From contig CAMLNK010000039.1 of NCBI GenBank assembly GCA_946481035.1, positions 1-11,786 on the forward strand: a DNA stretch of 11,786 nucleotides. Reading direction: 5' to 3'. The notes below the pieces were generated by a model. The model made no database searches and was not told where the DNA came from. It worked only from the letters and a program-made list of their open reading frames with translations. Origin of the DNA: an uncultured Dyadobacter sp. (GTDB taxonomy: Bacteria; Bacteroidota; Bacteroidia; Cytophagales; Spirosomataceae). The translations under genes were made by a program, and so were the position numbers. Shown piece after piece: positions 7,721 to 11,786 of this stretch (the first letter of the stretch is position 1; the number at the start of each line of letters is the position of its first letter).

Positions 7721-7754
7721 AATAATCCATCTTTTTAAAGCTATTATCCATTTT
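7721..7754 (+). promoter_or_regulatory. Bipartite 21-bp direct repeat (putative operator) upstream of the alpha-galactosidase gene
   Basis: The half-sites AATAATCCATCTT (7721-7733) and CTATTATCCATTT (7741-7753) have CCAT cores at 7727 and 7748, 21 bp apart. This pair is the mirror image of the galM pair about a dyad at 7711/7712, with the inner cores 31 bp apart, so the four half-sites form a symmetric 21-31-21 array. The distal half-site is a 13-base exact match to the one upstream of susC. Confidence 0.7.
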
Positions 7755-7781
7755 CGACAGCATGGCGGCCCTCTAATTTTA
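7751..7781 (+). promoter_or_regulatory. Predicted promoter for the alpha-galactosidase gene
   Basis: TTTT (7751-7754) at -33 is followed after 19 bp by TAATTTTA (7774-7781), one mismatch from TAnnTTTG. The offset from the CCAT core is the same as at the galM promoter. The start point would be near 7786, leaving a leader of about 27 nt without a Shine-Dalgarno. The match to consensus is weaker than for galM, consistent with an activator-dependent promoter, but this is inference. Confidence 0.5.
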
Positions 7782-7812
7782 CCACCCGATCATTCAACTC
7801 AAATCCGTATTT

Positions 7813-10806
7813 ATGAGCAAGATACTTTACAACAAAGGCAGAAGCCGTATGGCCTGGCTCGTGTGCACGTTGCTGGCTTTTGCGCCACATGCTTTTGCAC
7901 AATCTTTTGAAGCCGAATCGGGCACGCGCTCGGGCGGTGCCGATTTGCAGGGGTGTGCTTCCTGTTCGGCCGGGCAAATGGTAGGCGGCCTGGGCGTTGG
8001 TGCGGTGGAAATCCCGGTTTCGGTGGCCGCGGCGGGCATTTACAACATTACCGTTACCTATTGCACCGGCGATCAGCGGACGATCAACGTCACGCCCAAC
8101 GGCGGAAGCCCCGTGGCTGTTACCTGCCCGGCATCGGGTGGCTGGGCCACTCCGGCGGCGATCAAAGCGATGGTCCCGCTGAATGCGGGCAATAATGTGA
8201 TCCGCCTCGATAACCCGTCGAGCTACGGGCCGAATATCGACAAGATCGGGCTCGCGCCGATTAACACGCCCAATGTGCAATCCATTGCATTCGGGAATAA
8301 CAGTCACGTGGACTACGACCTCGCTAATGGTGTTTACGATGTTTATTTCAACAACCAGAAAATCATCGGCGGCGCATTCTCGATGGCCTACTCCGACCAG
8401 ATTTACAAAAGTACCGACGGCTACACCAGCCGCACTTACAGTTCGGAGCCGGTCAGCGATGCATTCGGCAGCGGTACCAAACACGTGATCACGCTCACCG
8501 GCGCAGGCCAGCTCGAAATGCAGCAGCTTTTTTATACTTACCCGACGCGGAATTATGTGTTTACAGAAACCGTGCTGTACGGTAATGGCTCCAACTGCTA
8601 TCGCATGTCGCCGCTGACCTCCAATTTTATTGATATACAATCCAATACCGACAAACGCCAGCTGCTCGTGCCTTTCGACAACGATGCGTGGGTGCGCTAC
8701 GAGGCCAAAGAGAGCCGTTACTCCACCTTCACGGGCTCGGAAGTGGGGGCGGTTTACGATAATGCCAGCCGGAAAGGCCTTACCGTCGGCTCGGTGGAGC
8801 ACTCCGTTTGGAAAACGGGCGTGAACCAGGTGGGCGAGGGGCGCTCCGGAAGCACTTTTATGTCGGTGATCGCCGGCTGGACGCAGGAAAATCTCACACG
8901 CGACAAGCGCGGACACGGGTGGGTGAACGTGGGTGGTACCAGCTGCCGTTCGCCGCGCATTCTCATCAGCTACGACAGCGACTGGCGCGACGGCCTGGAC
9001 GAGTACGGCAAGCTGAATGCATTGGCCGAACCGAGCTACATAGGGACCTGGGCCGGTGGCACGCCGATGGGTTGGAACAGCTGGGGAGCCATTCAAACCA
9101 ATATTAATCTGACCAACAGCAAAGCCGTGATCGACTATTTTTCGACCGGCCTGCCCAACTTCCGCAATGCGGATAACACGCTTTATATCGACCTCGATTC
9201 CTATTGGGATAATATGACGCCCGGCTCCTGGACCGGCGATTTCAGCCAGCTCACCGAGTTTGCTAATTATTGTAAGTCCAAAGGTTTCAAAGCCGGCATT
9301 TATTGGGCGCCGTTTGTCGATTGGGGTAAATGGAGCCGCACCATGGAAGGAACGACCCATAACTATGCCGATGCATGGACGAAAGTGAACGGCGGTCCCA
9401 TCGAACTCGACGGAGCTTACGCCCTCGATCCTACGCACCCGGGTACGAAAGAGCGCATTGCCTACCTGATAGGCCGTTTCAAGGAATGCGGTTTTGAAAT
9501 GATCAAGGTTGATTTCCTCGCCCATGCTTCACTCGAAGCGGATAGTTTTTACCAGTCGGGCATTCACACCGGGATGGAGGCTTACAAAGTGGGTATGGAG
9601 TACCTGATCGACCAGATTGATGGCAGTATGCTGGTTTATGCCGCCATTTCGCCTAACCTCGCCACCGGGCGCTATGCACACATGCGCAGGATCGCGTGTG
9701 ACGCGTACGGGGACACGTGGGAGTCGGCCTATACTTTGAACAGTACCAACTACGGCTGGTGGCAGGGGCATATTTACCAGTATATCGATGGCGATAATGT
9801 GGTTTTCGGCAACTATACCGAGGGCAAGAACAAGCTGCGCCTGGCATCGTCGATCATTACCGGCACGCTTATGACCGGTGATGATTATTCGTCCGACGGC
9901 CCCTGGAAAGCCCGGGCGCAGTCGTTATTGCAAAATACGGCATTGATGGACCTGGCGAAGGACGGCAAAGCTTTCCGGCCTGTGGAGGGTAATACCGGTT
10001 GGGACCCTAATAATTTGTTTGTCAAAACGATTGGCTCGCATACCTACCTGGCCGTCGGTAACTACGGCGATTCGCCGCGCACTTTCACGATCGACCTTGC
10101 ACGTGCCGGGCTGAGCGCTTCGGTGAATTATGGCGTGAAGGAGCTTTTCAGCGGGGTGGATGTGAATGCGAAAACGCAGGCCGTTCAGGTGCAGGGCACG
10201 CTCACCGTAACGATTCCTGCTGCGGACGCGGCTATTTACGAACTGACCGACACTGCATTGCCCGTTACTTTGGTGTATTTCAATGCGGAGAAGGCACCGG
10301 GCGGCGCATTGCTGAGCTGGCAAACCGCTGCTGAAACCGGCCATAAGGAATTTGTGATCGAACGCGGTACAAACGGCAGGAATTTTAAAATGATCGGTTC
10401 GATCGAAGGCAATGGCGACTCGAAGGAGGTCAGGAATTACCAGTTCCCTGATTTCGCGCCGGCCGCCGATTCGATCAACTATTACCGCCTCCGGCAGGTC
10501 GATCTGGACGGTACAACGACCTACTCGCGGATCGTAGCCGTGAATTTCATCCGGGATGGTTCCCGTTTGAAGCCGTTTCCCAATCCGGCCAGCGCAGAAG
10601 TGAAAATAGACGTCAAAGGGTTGGTTGGCGCATTGGACGTGTCGGTGACCAACAACCATGGAACGGTGGTATTATCCCGTACCTTCCAGACTTACGGCGA
10701 AAAGTTGTCGGTGAACGGTTTTGAAGAGCTTCCCGCAGGCACGTACATTCTCACGGTGAGGGACGTGCGTGGGGTTTCCCGGAGTGCGAAAGTAGTTCAC
10801 TATTAA
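7813..10806 (+). CDS. Secreted multidomain clan GH-D alpha-galactosidase candidate with N-terminal CBM and T9SS sorting domain
   Basis: It probably hydrolyses alpha-galactosides outside the cell. It has 997 residues. A signal peptide ends HAFAQ at about 30. Residues 31-150 resemble a CBM6/CBM35-type beta-sandwich (SFEAESG start, NVIRLDNPS, DKIGL end) with four Cys (48, 51, 84, 105). Residues 155-400 form a beta-rich domain like the GH36 N-terminal sandwich. The TIM barrel starts at MGWNSWG (419-425) and includes LYIDLDSYW, GFKAGIYWAP and EMIKVDF with probable nucleophile Asp567. RIACD gives the probable acid/base Asp630, spaced like the RxxxD motif of human alpha-galactosidase A. A C-terminal beta domain follows to about 812. 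LPVTLVYFNAE to IVAVNF (816-912) is the linker domain common in Bacteroidota secreted proteins. FPNPASAEV to the end (922-997) is a type A T9SS sorting domain. It is divergent from galM and shares its operator. Another alpha-glycosidase activity of clan GH-D is possible. Confidence 0.88.
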   Translation: MSKILYNKGRSRMAWLVCTLLAFAPHAFAQSFEAESGTRSGGADLQGCASCSAGQMVGGLGVGAVEIPVSVAAAGIYNITVTYCTGDQRTINVTPNGGSPVAVTCPASGGWATPAAIKAMVPLNAGNNVIRLDNPSSYGPNIDKIGLAPINTPNVQSIAFGNNSHVDYDLANGVYDVYFNNQKIIGGAFSMAYSDQIYKSTDGYTSRTYSSEPVSDAFGSGTKHVITLTGAGQLEMQQLFYTYPTRNYVFTETVLYGNGSNCYRMSPLTSNFIDIQSNTDKRQLLVPFDNDAWVRYEAKESRYSTFTGSEVGAVYDNASRKGLTVGSVEHSVWKTGVNQVGEGRSGSTFMSVIAGWTQENLTRDKRGHGWVNVGGTSCRSPRILISYDSDWRDGLDEYGKLNALAEPSYIGTWAGGTPMGWNSWGAIQTNINLTNSKAVIDYFSTGLPNFRNADNTLYIDLDSYWDNMTPGSWTGDFSQLTEFANYCKSKGFKAGIYWAPFVDWGKWSRTMEGTTHNYADAWTKVNGGPIELDGAYALDPTHPGTKERIAYLIGRFKECGFEMIKVDFLAHASLEADSFYQSGIHTGMEAYKVGMEYLIDQIDGSMLVYAAISPNLATGRYAHMRRIACDAYGDTWESAYTLNSTNYGWWQGHIYQYIDGDNVVFGNYTEGKNKLRLASSIITGTLMTGDDYSSDGPWKARAQSLLQNTALMDLAKDGKAFRPVEGNTGWDPNNLFVKTIGSHTYLAVGNYGDSPRTFTIDLARAGLSASVNYGVKELFSGVDVNAKTQAVQVQGTLTVTIPAADAAIYELTDTALPVTLVYFNAEKAPGGALLSWQTAAETGHKEFVIERGTNGRNFKMIGSIEGNGDSKEVRNYQFPDFAPAADSINYYRLRQVDLDGTTTYSRIVAVNFIRDGSRLKPFPNPASAEVKIDVKGLVGALDVSVTNNHGTVVLSRTFQTYGEKLSVNGFEELPAGTYILTVRDVRGVSRSAKVVHY

Positions 10807-10829
10807 AATCGGGTATATTACTTCGCGCT
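10783..10829. terminator. Hairpin spanning both convergent stop codons (possible bidirectional terminator)
   Basis: AGTGCGAA plus GTA (10783-10794, one bulged A) can pair with TACTTCGCGCT (10819-10829), an 11-bp stem with one bulge and one G-U pair around a 24-nt loop. It contains the alpha-galactosidase stop and ends inside the last codons of the facing gene. No T-run follows on either strand, so it would be an atypical terminator. Confidence 0.3.
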
Positions 10830-11786
10830 ACTGGCAAAATTAAGCCTGGCGATCATTTCTTTGATTTTCAGAACGTCGGGGTGGGCAGCCACTCCGGCGT
10901 TCTGGAGTTCTTCAAAATCTTCCAGGGCGGTCAGACACGCCTTATCGTTGACGAGGTATTCCTGGTACGTCCGTAATGCTTCCTCGTATTTATCCTGCCA
11001 AAGCAAAGCGTGCGCGAGGTTGAGTTTGATGAAGTTTCGCGAGGGACTTGTTTCCAGTCCCAGCCTGCACATTTTTTCAGCCTGGTCGTATTCACCCAGA
11101 AACAATTTATAAAACCCGAGGTTGCCATAGCATTGCGCGAGGCGGAAGCGGATGGTGGCATCGTTGGGGAGCGAGTCGTTGAACACCAGCAGCGTATCCC
11201 TCAGCCTGAGTTGGGAAAGTGAGAGCGATCTGTAATCCCGTTTCGCGCTATCGCCCTGGCTTTCCCTCGCTTTCCAGGCTTGCAGCGCCGCCATATTGGC
11301 TTTATTTTGAAACAGCATGATTTTAATGCCGTTTTCAAATGGTACTTCGCGGCGATAGCTTTCCAGTAAGGTGGTCAAGGTTTGGTATAGCTTTATTTTT
11401 TCGTCAGTACTGAGTTTTGTCCCCGCTTTTAAATCGGCCAGGATCTTTTGCGGCTCCTCATAGTAATCTTTATACAAAATGGTGCGGTTGGGAAGCCATT
11501 TCCTGATCTGCTCGATATGCTCCCTGCTGATTTTGTTGTTTCCCAGCAAATTCAAATATTGAAGGTTCTTAAACTGTGCGATCCGGGCGGGTATGCTGTC
11601 GAGTTGGTTGTTGGAAAGGTCCAGTTTGACCAGGCTGCTCTTTTCAAGCGAATCGCTGGGGAAGAGTTCTTCCGATAACCCCAGTTTATTGTTGGACAAG
11701 TCCAGCGTCCGCAAATGCGGTATCATGAATATCCCCCTCGGGATGGCGGTAATGTTGGTATTTGCCAGTCCGAACGTGGTCAGTTC
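10818..11786 (-). CDS. Leucine-rich-repeat and TPR protein (partial, N-terminus off window)
   Basis: The reading frame is open from the right edge (322 codons visible, stop at 10818-10820), so the true start lies outside the window. Visible residues 1-90 hold about four leucine-rich repeats of roughly 23-29 residues (LTTFGLANTNITAIP, LRTLDLSNNKLG, LVKLDLSNNQLDSIP, LQYLNLLGNNKIS). A helical linker of about 120 residues follows. Residues about 208-285 look like two TPR-type helix pairs (LAQCYGNLGFYKLFLGEYDQAE; LAHALLWQDKYEEALRTYQEYL). Both repeat types mediate protein contacts, so a scaffold or sensor role is plausible, but I do not recognise a named function. No enzyme motif or membrane segment is visible in this part. 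It runs tail-to-tail into the alpha-galactosidase gene with 11 bp between the stops and probably does not belong to the PUL transcript. Confidence 0.8.
   Translation of the reverse strand, partial: ELTTFGLANTNITAIPRGIFMIPHLRTLDLSNNKLGLSEELFPSDSLEKSSLVKLDLSNNQLDSIPARIAQFKNLQYLNLLGNNKISREHIEQIRKWLPNRTILYKDYYEEPQKILADLKAGTKLSTDEKIKLYQTLTTLLESYRREVPFENGIKIMLFQNKANMAALQAWKARESQGDSAKRDYRSLSLSQLRLRDTLLVFNDSLPNDATIRFRLAQCYGNLGFYKLFLGEYDQAEKMCRLGLETSPSRNFIKLNLAHALLWQDKYEEALRTYQEYLVNDKACLTALEDFEELQNAGVAAHPDVLKIKEMIARLNFASSAK

Noticed and set aside
7744..9525. A 593-codon open frame on the minus strand, antisense to the alpha-galactosidase gene
   Set aside because: It has no recognisable motifs, and its composition is that of the complement of a GC-biased coding frame. 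The plus-strand frame has a full set of domains, so this is a shadow.
9925..10659. A 244-codon antisense frame over the 3' half of the alpha-galactosidase gene
   Set aside because: It is a shadow frame with no motifs or promoter. The plus-strand reading encodes the barrel end and the T9SS tail.
1..11786. CRISPR arrays, tRNA or rRNA genes, insertion sequences, phage or defence genes
   Set aside because: I saw no regularly spaced repeats, RNA gene signatures, transposase motifs, terminal inverted repeats or defence-type domains anywhere in the window.

Overview
The window reads as part of a glycan-utilisation locus (PUL) from a Bacteroidota bacterium. The signs are a SusC/SusD pair, a GH97 enzyme, a secreted enzyme ending in a type IX secretion (T9SS) sorting domain, promoters resembling the Bacteroidota TTTG-N19-TAnnTTTG type, and no Shine-Dalgarno sequences. 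The protein style fits Cytophagales (for example Dyadobacter or Spirosoma relatives), but the genus is a guess.

Layout. On the minus strand, in transcription order: galM-like aldose 1-epimerase (7598-6564), GH97 glycosidase (6545-4578), susC-like transporter (4302-1264) and susD-like lipoprotein (1243 to the left edge, C-terminus missing). galM to GH97 and susC to susD are tightly spaced (18 and 20 bp). A 275-bp gap separates GH97 from susC and probably holds a second, internal promoter. On the plus strand, divergent from galM, lies a 997-residue secreted clan GH-D (GH27/GH36-like) alpha-galactosidase candidate (7813-10806). Converging on it, with an 11-bp gap, is the 3' part of an LRR-TPR protein on the minus strand (10818 to the right edge, N-terminus missing).

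How the genes may work together (inference): the T9SS-exported enzyme trims alpha-galactosyl groups outside the cell or on its surface. SusC/SusD bind and import the oligosaccharides. The GH97 enzyme, whose visible catalytic residues match the retaining alpha-galactosidase branch, acts in the periplasm. The mutarotase conditions the released galactose in the cytoplasm. No galactokinase, regulator or sugar permease is in the window.

The most notable observation is regulatory. Three pairs of a TCCAT-centred element, each pair a direct repeat spaced exactly 21 bp, sit upstream of galM, upstream of the alpha-galactosidase and upstream of susC, always pointing at the gene. In the galM/alpha-galactosidase divergent region the four half-sites form a perfectly symmetric 21-31-21 bp array. 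Each promoter-proximal half-site overlaps a -33-like tetramer, followed after exactly 19 bp by a -7-like element. This looks like the operator of one dedicated regulator, probably of AraC or hybrid two-component type encoded elsewhere.
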